In this document: piece after piece, positions 54,329 to 61,402 of the stretch
Layout of the letters: each line of letters begins with the position of its first letter
How positions within the stretch are numbered: position 1 is the first letter of the stretch
DNA from: Cochlodiniinecator piscidefendens
Lineage (GTDB): Bacteria > Pseudomonadota > Alphaproteobacteria > Rhodobacterales > Rhodobacteraceae
NCBI RefSeq assembly: GCF_011326755.1
Contig: NZ_JAAOIE010000001.1
Span: 398,344-462,343, forward strand
Direction of reading: 5' to 3'
Length of the DNA: 64,000 nt
Position numbers and translations under genes: made by a program
The notes under the pieces: model-generated
What the model was told of the DNA's origin: nothing
The model's input: the letters and a program-made list of their open reading frames with translations, nothing else
The model's database searches: none

Positions 54329-55105
54329 TTAACGCCCTTCGTATTTAGCGGGCCTTTTCTCTAGAAACGCAACCACCCCTTCTTGGAAATCTCGGGTTTC
54401 ACCGCAAGCCCCTTGCAGGCGTGCCTCTAGCTGTAATTGTTCCTCAAGCGGATTATCAAAGCTCTGACGTAATGCAGATTTGACATGTTGATACGCCATA
54501 GTCGGACCTGAAGCGAGTTTCGCAGCCCGTGCAGCCCAATGCGTTTCAAAAACGTCATCGGGTACGGCTTCCCAAATCATACCCCAGTCTGACGCCTGCT
54601 TGGCACCAATTGGTTCTGCAAACAGAGCAGCCCCCATCGCCTTGGCAAAGCCCATTTGGCGTGGCAACCAATACGTCCCACCCGCGTCCGGGATCAGCCC
54701 AATACGGGTAAAGGCCTGTAGGAACACCGCACTTTCAGCGGCGATAACAACATCACATGCCAACGCAAGATTTGCCCCAGCCCCGGCCGCGGCCCCATTC
54801 ACAGCGGCAATCGTTGGAATGGTACATTCAAAAATAGCCCGTAACATCGGTTCGTATTCGTCACGCAACGTGCGTTCCAAATCCATCGCAGCCGGGTTCA
54901 CCCCATCACCCAAATCCTGCCCTGAACAAAATGCGCGCCCTGCCCCAGTCATCACCAATACGCGCGCTTGGGTTTGCGCAGTGCGCACTGCATGGGTAAT
55001 CTCAGCGCGCATTTGGGTACTAAGCGCGTTCATAACGTCTGGTCGATTGAGTGTCAGTTTCGCAATATTATCTGAAATATCTAGGCGAATGGTTTCATAG
55101 ATCAT
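54329..55105 (-). CDS. Enoyl-CoA hydratase/isomerase family protein (PaaG-like)
   Basis: 258 residues from the ATG at 55105 (MIYETIRLDISDNIAKLTLN). Crotonase fold with oxyanion-hole segments AGRAFCSGQDLGD and NGAAAGAGANLALACDVVIA. IPDAGGTYWLPRQMG is like PaaG, 1,2-epoxyphenylacetyl-CoA isomerase, but no other phenylacetate genes are near. It lies 69 bases downstream of ccmH on the same strand. Confidence 0.85.
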   Translation of the reverse strand: MIYETIRLDISDNIAKLTLNRPDVMNALSTQMRAEITHAVRTAQTQARVLVMTGAGRAFCSGQDLGDGVNPAAMDLERTLRDEYEPMLRAIFECTIPTIAAVNGAAAGAGANLALACDVVIAAESAVFLQAFTRIGLIPDAGGTYWLPRQMGFAKAMGAALFAEPIGAKQASDWGMIWEAVPDDVFETHWAARAAKLASGPTMAYQHVKSALRQSFDNPLEEQLQLEARLQGACGETRDFQEGVVAFLEKRPAKYEGR

Positions 55106-55173
55106 CTGCGTATCCTTTGGGATTTTGATGCAGTGAACCCCAAAGACGAAGGCCCCGCAAGCCAAACCCGACG

Positions 55174-55620
55174 TCAGTCGTCAAGCAGTGATTTCAGTCG
55201 CTTTTCTTCATCAGTAGAAAGAGCCTCTGGTTGAATTTCTTGGCTGCGGCGACGTACATAAAACCACGCGCCAAACGCACCAAACAACAGCATGATTGGC
55301 CCGGCATACCACAAAAGTAGATTTACCCCTGCTCGGCGCGGACGCATCAAGGCAACATCGCCATAGCGCTCTGCAAAAAACTCAAGCACCTCTTCGTCGC
55401 TTTGACCTTCAATCAAAAGAGATCGCACCATTATCCGCGCGTCTTTGGCCCAATCCGCATTTGAGGATGCAATCGTTTCGGAAACGCACTGCACGCATCT
55501 GATTTCTTCATCCAAATCTTGTGCACGTGCCTCAAGCGCTGGATCAGCCAACAGTTCGTCTGGTTCAACCGCCCAGATTGGGGTGGCAAACAACATCAGA
55601 GCCAAAATGATATTTTTCAT
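55174..55620 (-). CDS. ccmH: Cytochrome c-type biogenesis protein CcmH (CycL)
   Basis: 148 residues. Signal peptide (1-17), the RCVQC motif (EIRCVQCVSETIASSNADWA) that keeps apocytochrome thiols reduced, LLIEGQSDEEVLEFFAERYG, and a C-terminal membrane helix (LLLWYAGPIMLLFGAFGAWF). It is the short form without the TPR domain. It starts three bases after ccmF. Confidence 0.95.
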   Translation of the reverse strand: MKNIILALMLFATPIWAVEPDELLADPALEARAQDLDEEIRCVQCVSETIASSNADWAKDARIMVRSLLIEGQSDEEVLEFFAERYGDVALMRPRRAGVNLLLWYAGPIMLLFGAFGAWFYVRRRSQEIQPEALSTDEEKRLKSLLDD

Positions 55621-55623
55621 AGC

Positions 55624-57597
55624 TCACTCCGCCGCCGTTGCATTGGTGACAGGTTTTCGCGCACCGGCGGCAACACGATACCGCCGATCCGTCAAACTGA
55701 TACCCCCGCCGATTGCCATGATGATGGAACCAGCCCATATCCAATTGGCCAACGGTTTAATATAGACGCGCACCGCGTAACCGCCGTTTTCCTGAACGTC
55801 ACCAATCACAACATAAACGTCACGCAAGAACCCATTATCGATTGCGGCCTCGGTGGTTGGCATTGCTTGCACCGGGTAGATACGTTTTTCAGGGTACAAA
55901 ACAGATTCAACACGTGATCCACGCATCACCGTCATTTGGGCAATCAGGGAACGATAGTTAGGCCCCGGTTCTTCAGAGACCTGATCTAACGTGATTTCGT
56001 ACTGTCCAACGGTAAAGGTTTCTCCAATGGCTGCGATACGAATATCTTCATGTTCCCATGCGGTAAGACCTGCGACCCCAAAGATCGTAATACCAAGCCC
56101 GCCGTGCGCTAGCGCCTTACCCCAATCGGACCGCGGCAAGCGCGTCATGCGTTTCAAACGGTCAGCTATCCCGTAGCGGCCACTGCGCAGCCACAGGTCG
56201 GCGAAAGCCCCAAAAACAAGCCAAGACCCTAGAAACAGCCCAATCGGTCCAAGCAGAGAACGACCTGTTTGAAGCGACCAGACCAACCCAGCCAATGCGA
56301 CAGACACCACAAAATACGGTATGAGCCCACGCGCCACCCTGCCAAGCTTTGCCCGCTTCCAAGGCAACATTGCCCCAATAGGCAGAACTGCGCCCAGCAA
56401 AACCATAAAGGGTGTAAACGCGACGTTAAAGAACGGCGGTCCTACTGATAATGTGCGTCCTGTCGCAAGTTCAGACACCAATGGCCAGATCGTGCCCACA
56501 AAAACCACCAATGACGATACCGCCAGCAATACGTTGTTCAGTACCAGCGCACTTTCACGGCTAACCATTGCAAAGGCGCCTTTCGCCTGCATGACATGGG
56601 AACGTGCTGCAAACAGCGTCAAAGCGCCGCCCATAAACACACCCAGAATGATCAGAATAAAAACACCTCTTTCAGGGTCATTGGCGAACGCATGTACAGA
56701 GGTGATTACACCAGAACGCACTAAAAACGTCCCGATCAAGGAAAACCCAAACGCCAGTATCGCAAGCAAGATCGTCCAGCTTTTTAAGGATTCACGTTTT
56801 TCAACGACGACAGCCGAATGCAACAGCGCCGCCGCAAACAGCCACGGCATAAATGATGCGTTTTCAACAGGATCCCAGAACCAAAAACCACCCCAGCCCA
56901 ATTCATAATAAGCCCACCATGATCCAAGCGCGATACCAGCTGTCAGAAAGACCCACGCAGCCAAAGTCCATGGACGTACCCAACGAGCCCAGGCGGCATC
57001 GACCCGCCCCTCTAACAACGCTGCGACAGCAAAGCTGAAGCTCATCGAAAGCCCAACATATCCGAGATATAAAAGCGGCGGATGAAACGCGAGCCCAACA
57101 TCCTGCAGCAATGGATTCAAATCTTGACCATTGAATGGAGGTTGTTCAATGCGCAAAAAGGGGTTCGAGGTGAACAAAATGAACGCCAAAAACGCCACTG
57201 AGATTGAAGACTGCACAGCCAGCACCCGTGCACGCAATCGATCAGGCAAATTACCCCCAAACCAAGCCGCACATGCACCAAACAGTGCTAAGATCAACAC
57301 CCACAAAAGCATCGATCCTTCGTGATTGCCCCATACACCCGCAAATTTATAAAGTAGTGGCTTATCAGTATGGGAATTCGCAACAACCAATTGCAGCGAA
57401 AAATCCGACGTCACGAACGCATATGTCAGCGCAATAAAGCTATAAAATAGCAGCATGAACTGGGCCGTTGCCGCAGGTTCAGCAACAGCCATCCAGCCAT
57501 GCCAGCCCTTATGGGCCCCGATCAGAGGAATAATTGCCTGTACGATAGATACCGTAAAAGCCAAGATGAGGGCGAAGTGACCAAGCTCTGTAAACAT
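55624..57597 (-). CDS. ccmF: Haem lyase CcmF (cytochrome c maturation)
   Basis: 657 residues, about 14 hydrophobic segments. The haem-handling WWD motif is WGGFWFWDPVENASFMPWL, flanked by conserved His; KFAGVWGNHEGSMLLWVLIL is typical near the N-terminus. It attaches haem delivered by CcmE to apocytochromes in the periplasm with CcmH. Separated from ccmE by the holin and muramidase genes. Confidence 0.96.
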   Translation of the reverse strand: MFTELGHFALILAFTVSIVQAIIPLIGAHKGWHGWMAVAEPAATAQFMLLFYSFIALTYAFVTSDFSLQLVVANSHTDKPLLYKFAGVWGNHEGSMLLWVLILALFGACAAWFGGNLPDRLRARVLAVQSSISVAFLAFILFTSNPFLRIEQPPFNGQDLNPLLQDVGLAFHPPLLYLGYVGLSMSFSFAVAALLEGRVDAAWARWVRPWTLAAWVFLTAGIALGSWWAYYELGWGGFWFWDPVENASFMPWLFAAALLHSAVVVEKRESLKSWTILLAILAFGFSLIGTFLVRSGVITSVHAFANDPERGVFILIILGVFMGGALTLFAARSHVMQAKGAFAMVSRESALVLNNVLLAVSSLVVFVGTIWPLVSELATGRTLSVGPPFFNVAFTPFMVLLGAVLPIGAMLPWKRAKLGRVARGLIPYFVVSVALAGLVWSLQTGRSLLGPIGLFLGSWLVFGAFADLWLRSGRYGIADRLKRMTRLPRSDWGKALAHGGLGITIFGVAGLTAWEHEDIRIAAIGETFTVGQYEITLDQVSEEPGPNYRSLIAQMTVMRGSRVESVLYPEKRIYPVQAMPTTEAAIDNGFLRDVYVVIGDVQENGGYAVRVYIKPLANWIWAGSIIMAIGGGISLTDRRYRVAAGARKPVTNATAAE

Positions 57598-57680
57598 GGC
57601 CTGAACATAAGCTTCTTTTTCAGGGCGTCCAGTGGAAAGGCACGTCCATATTGACGCGCCTTATCACAATCCAAACAGTA

Positions 57681-58238
57681 TCAATTCCGTGCATCGCGCC
57701 ATGCGACAAGTGCCGGATTTTGGCTCGGCATTGCTGGCTCTGTTGGTGCCGACGGCGCGTCTGGCGGTGTTTCACGTAAATTTTGCAGACTTTCCGTATT
57801 GGCGACGACTTGTGGAACACGCGCCATCGTTTGAGCAATAGAACGCTGAAAATCCTGACCATATGCCTGATGACGTGCCCCGAAATAGAACGATACAATC
57901 GCCCCCATTAACCACCAAAGCGGATCAGGCACCAACGCTAACCCCTGCATACGTTGGGCAAACCAAACCGGGTCTTTCATGGCCATCACAAACAGGCCGA
58001 TTACACCAATCACCATCAAAGGACGCGGCAATCGGTTCAGGCCGTCCATGAACCGATCAAACCCGCCGCGGCGCTCAAACGCAAATTCCTGGGCGAACTG
58101 TCGTAAGGTTTCCCCCTGTAATTCAAATGCACGTTGACCAGACGCCTCGGAATTTTCGCGAAAAACCTCAGCCGTTTCGCGGATGACATTGCGGCCACCA
58201 CCAAACAAAAGATTAAACAGCCCTGATATCATCCCCAT
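57681..58238 (-). CDS. Holin-like membrane protein (3TM holin family)
   Basis: 185 residues from the ATG at 58238. The N-terminal half has a helical region (GRNVIRETAEVFRENSEAS, QRAFELQGETLRQFAQEFAF), then two hydrophobic segments (about 72-92 LMVIGVIGLFVMAMKDPVWF; about 104-122 WWLMGAIVSFYFGARHQ). The C-terminus is proline-rich and soluble. The form fits the holin family found beside GH108 N-acetylmuramidases. It overlaps the muramidase gene by 10 bases. In Rhodobacter capsulatus an endolysin/holin pair outside the main cluster releases the gene transfer agent. Confidence 0.8.
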   Translation of the reverse strand: MGMISGLFNLLFGGGRNVIRETAEVFRENSEASGQRAFELQGETLRQFAQEFAFERRGGFDRFMDGLNRLPRPLMVIGVIGLFVMAMKDPVWFAQRMQGLALVPDPLWWLMGAIVSFYFGARHQAYGQDFQRSIAQTMARVPQVVANTESLQNLRETPPDAPSAPTEPAMPSQNPALVAWRDARN

Positions 58239-58840
58239 GATGCGATCCTCGCCGCGTGTTCTTCTTGGCTCAGATGATAACGCTGACTGATAAATTCTTC
58301 GGCACGTCTGATCCACCCGCCCTTACCACCGTCTCTGCGGCGCGCATATTTTCGGCTGTTGGGGCGTTGATCTGCCAATCCGTAATAATAATTGCGGCGT
58401 GCAATTCCATAGGCATCGACAAAGTGATCTGGCGAAACGGCAAATGCAGCGGCGGCAGCCGAAATCGTTTGCGGGCCAATCGCCCCATCAATTTCGATCT
58501 CCAGCCCCATATCCCGCAACAACCGTTGCAGAATTTTGACCGCGTTGTCGCCCGAATTGACATACATATCAAACACAGAGGCCTGCACGCCATCAGGCAA
58601 AGCCGCGATATTTGGGCGTTCAAAATAATGTTCGATAAAAATCTCAACCGCCTGTTGCCGCGTCAAAAGGCGCACGTCCTGGGCATCAATTTTTCCGTCT
58701 CGGGTAAGGTCCATACCCAGTCGGCGCATTGTTCCAACGGTCACGCCAAATTTCGTCGCGCCACCCGGATCATCCGGGTCATTCACATATCCGCCTTCGC
58801 GGTTGACGATATCTTGGGCAATTGATCCAACAGTGCGCAT
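58229..58840 (-). CDS. Holin-associated N-acetylmuramidase (GH108 endolysin)
   Basis: 203 residues from the ATG at 58840, with GGAGG six bases upstream. The catalytic Glu (residue 15) is in NREGGYVNDPDDPGGATKFG, the GH108 signature. An EF-hand-like calcium loop DLTRDGKIDAQD follows near residue 46, and the C-terminal peptidoglycan-binding part has EIEIDGAIGPQTISA. No signal peptide, so it needs the holin to reach the wall. It stands between ccmE and the holin gene. Confidence 0.9.
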   Translation of the reverse strand: MRTVGSIAQDIVNREGGYVNDPDDPGGATKFGVTVGTMRRLGMDLTRDGKIDAQDVRLLTRQQAVEIFIEHYFERPNIAALPDGVQASVFDMYVNSGDNAVKILQRLLRDMGLEIEIDGAIGPQTISAAAAAFAVSPDHFVDAYGIARRNYYYGLADQRPNSRKYARRRDGGKGGWIRRAEEFISQRYHLSQEEHAARIASWG

Positions 58841-58888
58841 GGGCAACCTCCGGTGTGTTTTTCCACACCCAAGGCTGCCGTACAGTTG

Positions 58889-59359
58889 TTAATTTGTGGC
58901 TGCACCACCGCCCGCAGCATCCGTCGGATTGCGGTAAACACCTTGTGCTTCAAGCGCTTCGATCACCTCGCGCGGAACGTAGGTTTCATCATGTTTTGCA
59001 AGTATTTCAGACGCTTGAAACACACCATTAATGTAGCGACCCGTGCCAATCATCCCCTGATTTTCCTCAAAGAGATCAGGCAACACCCCGGTGTATTCAA
59101 CAGGAACAGTTGCGCCCCCATCCGTTACGCTAAAGGTAATCGTTTCGCCTTGGCCCCGTACCAATGATCCCTCAGAGACCAACCCACCTAGGCGAAACAC
59201 CTCAGTTTCAGGTGGGGCTTCGGCAGTGATTTCACTAGGTGAGCGAAAGAAGTTAATCCCATCTTGCAGAGCATATCCGATCAACGCGGTCGAAACAGCC
59301 AAAGCAACAGCCGCCACCGCGATGACCTGAATACGTCTGGTTTTCTTAAGTGACTTCAT
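58889..59359 (-). CDS. ccmE: Cytochrome c-type biogenesis haem chaperone CcmE
   Basis: 156 residues from the ATG at 59359 (MKSLKKTRRIQ). One membrane anchor (about 10-30), then the OB-fold with FRLGGLVSEGSLVRG, FEENQGMIGTG and the haem-binding His in EILAKHDETYVPREV. It carries haem to CcmF. It follows argC after four bases. Confidence 0.95.
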   Translation of the reverse strand: MKSLKKTRRIQVIAVAAVALAVSTALIGYALQDGINFFRSPSEITAEAPPETEVFRLGGLVSEGSLVRGQGETITFSVTDGGATVPVEYTGVLPDLFEENQGMIGTGRYINGVFQASEILAKHDETYVPREVIEALEAQGVYRNPTDAAGGGAATN

Positions 59360-59363
59360 GGCA

Positions 59364-60392
59364 TCACGGAAAACATGGAGCGAGCATAAGACCCGCGGTT
59401 TCATCTTCACCCAACATCAAGTTGGCATTCTGGAGCGCCTGCCCGGAAGAACCTTTGGTCAGGTTATCCAAAGCAGCAACAACAATAGCACGGCCATCAA
59501 TCCGATCACCAGTCACACCAATATGGCAGAAATTCGACCCCCGAACGTGGCGCGTGCTCGGAGATTGACCAAACGGCAACATTTCAACAAACGGTTCATC
59601 TACATAAGCCGCAGCCAACGTGTCATGGATCGTTTGCGCATTCCCTTTGACATAAACAGTCGCCAAAATACCCCGATTGGCCGGGATCAAATGCGGTGTA
59701 AACTGAACTTTGACAGGGCGTCCCGCAATCGCGCTAAATTCTTGGTCAAATTCACCCAAGTGCCGATGCGTACCGCCAACAGCGTAGGCGTGGTAGCCTT
59801 CTGACAGCTCGGCATGCAGCAGGTTTTCTTTTAGCGACCGTCCAGCACCAGAAACCGCACATTTCAAATCCAGAATGATGTCATCAAGGTCAATCACCCC
59901 CGCTTCGATCAAAGGCCGCAATGCAAATTGCCCCGTCGCCGCGTTACACCCCGTACCCGCAACGAGCCGCGCATTGCGGATTTCTTCGCGGTAGAATTCT
60001 GTTAACCCATAAACAGCCTCTGCTTGACATTCGAGCGCATCATGCGCCCCGCCATACCATTTGACGTATTCCTCAGGGTCACGCAGTCTGAAATCAGCGG
60101 ATAAATCAACAACCTTGACTGATTTTGGCAAGGCCTTAATCACCCTTTGAGACGTCGCATGCGGGAGCGCACAGAAACACAAATCCACGTCAGCGAAGTC
60201 AATTTCTTCGATCTTGCACAGCGTTGGCAATGTCAGATGGCGCAGGTGTGGAAATACCTCTTTCATGTCCATTCCGGCTTTTCGATCCGCGGACAATGCT
60301 GTTATTTCCATAGATGGATGAGTGGCAATCAGCCGAACAAGTTCAGCGCCAGTATAGCCCGAAGCGCCCAAAATAGCGATTTTATGTGTCAT
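59364..60392 (-). CDS. argC: N-acetyl-gamma-glutamyl-phosphate reductase
   Basis: 342 residues. NADP-binding [20 protein letters not shown]; catalytic Cys region [20 protein letters not shown]; His in [22 protein letters not shown] and [10 protein letters not shown]. It makes N-acetylglutamate semialdehyde for arginine. The motif after the Cys is NAATG rather than the common YPT, which may represent a Rhodobacterales subtype. It precedes the ccm genes on the same strand. Confidence 0.93.
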   Translation of the reverse strand: MTHKIAILGASGYTGAELVRLIATHPSMEITALSADRKAGMDMKEVFPHLRHLTLPTLCKIEEIDFADVDLCFCALPHATSQRVIKALPKSVKVVDLSADFRLRDPEEYVKWYGGAHDALECQAEAVYGLTEFYREEIRNARLVAGTGCNAATGQFALRPLIEAGVIDLDDIILDLKCAVSGAGRSLKENLLHAELSEGYHAYAVGGTHRHLGEFDQEFSAIAGRPVKVQFTPHLIPANRGILATVYVKGNAQTIHDTLAAAYVDEPFVEMLPFGQSPSTRHVRGSNFCHIGVTGDRIDGRAIVVAALDNLTKGSSGQALQNANLMLGEDETAGLMLAPCFP

Positions 60393-60474
60393 ATCAGTCG
60401 TCCTGCGTTACGCAGTCTTACCTATGTAAAACTGCGGTTGTCTTGGAAATAGTGAAAAATCATGCCGCCTGCAA

Positions 60475-61287
60475 TCACGCAGGTTGAAAATGGATTTTTC
60501 GTCGCAGGATTTGGGTGGCTTTATCAGAAACGCGCGCGGCATTTCCGGTTGTCAAAAACAGGTTTTCGGTGCCTTCACCAGTCATATTAGGGTGCCGCTG
60601 CAAATAATCAGCTAGACTGTCCCCAACAAGATTGGCCTGACTAAAGACTTTTACATCCTCACCAAGCGCCTTTTGGAAAACCTTATCCATAAGCGGATAA
60701 TGCGTGCAGCCTAAAATCGCGGCCTCGGGCTTTGGCATTCTGCGCATCAATGCCTCAACATGTGAACGCACCAAAGCTTCTGCCAGCAATTCATCCCCAT
60801 CTTCGAGCGCATCAACCAAACCGCCGCAAGGCTGCGCCTCAACATCTACTCCAATGGCCCGAAACGCGAGCTCCCGCTGGAACGCCCGGCTTGATACGGT
60901 CGCGGGCGTCGCAAACAGTGCCACGTGTTTCACATTCACTTCGCGTGGTGGTGAATTGTCGCCCCAGTTGCGTTCTGTCAGCGCTTCGATCAATGGCACA
61001 AATACGCCGAGTACCCGTTTGCCTTCGGGCAGGCCGGCCTCTTGCATACGCCGCAACGCCGCCGCTGAGGCCGTGTTGCACGCCAAAATGACCAAATCAC
61101 ACCCCGCCTCCCAAAGCCGCTCAACTGCTTTGCAGGTCAGTTCATAGATATCATCAGAGTCCCGCACCCCATAAGGCGCATTGGCATTGTCACCAAGATA
61201 TACCAACGGCAGATCAGGCATCTTTTTGGCCACCGCATCCAGAACGGTCAAACCACCAAGTCCTGAATCGAAAATACCAACTGCCAT
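60475..61287 (-). CDS. murI: Glutamate racemase
   Basis: 270 residues from the ATG at 61287 ([16 protein letters not shown]), GGAG upstream. The two catalytic Cys are in [16 protein letters not shown] and [13 protein letters not shown], with [16 protein letters not shown] near the start. It makes D-glutamate for peptidoglycan. Confidence 0.95.
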   Translation of the reverse strand: MAVGIFDSGLGGLTVLDAVAKKMPDLPLVYLGDNANAPYGVRDSDDIYELTCKAVERLWEAGCDLVILACNTASAAALRRMQEAGLPEGKRVLGVFVPLIEALTERNWGDNSPPREVNVKHVALFATPATVSSRAFQRELAFRAIGVDVEAQPCGGLVDALEDGDELLAEALVRSHVEALMRRMPKPEAAILGCTHYPLMDKVFQKALGEDVKVFSQANLVGDSLADYLQRHPNMTGEGTENLFLTTGNAARVSDKATQILRRKIHFQPA

Positions 61288-61402
61288 TGCGCTCACTCCG
61301 TTGCTGTCGAATGCGTTGCCCCGAACTCAACCGATAATTAAACGAAACACAAGCGGTTTTGGCCACACATGGCGCTTCACCCCGCTTGTGCATCTCAATT
61401 TC

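Noticed and set aside
54600-55100. Plus-strand frame antisense to the enoyl-CoA hydratase gene
   Set aside because: Shadow frame, Ala/Ser-rich without a domain; the crotonase motifs on the minus strand are clear.
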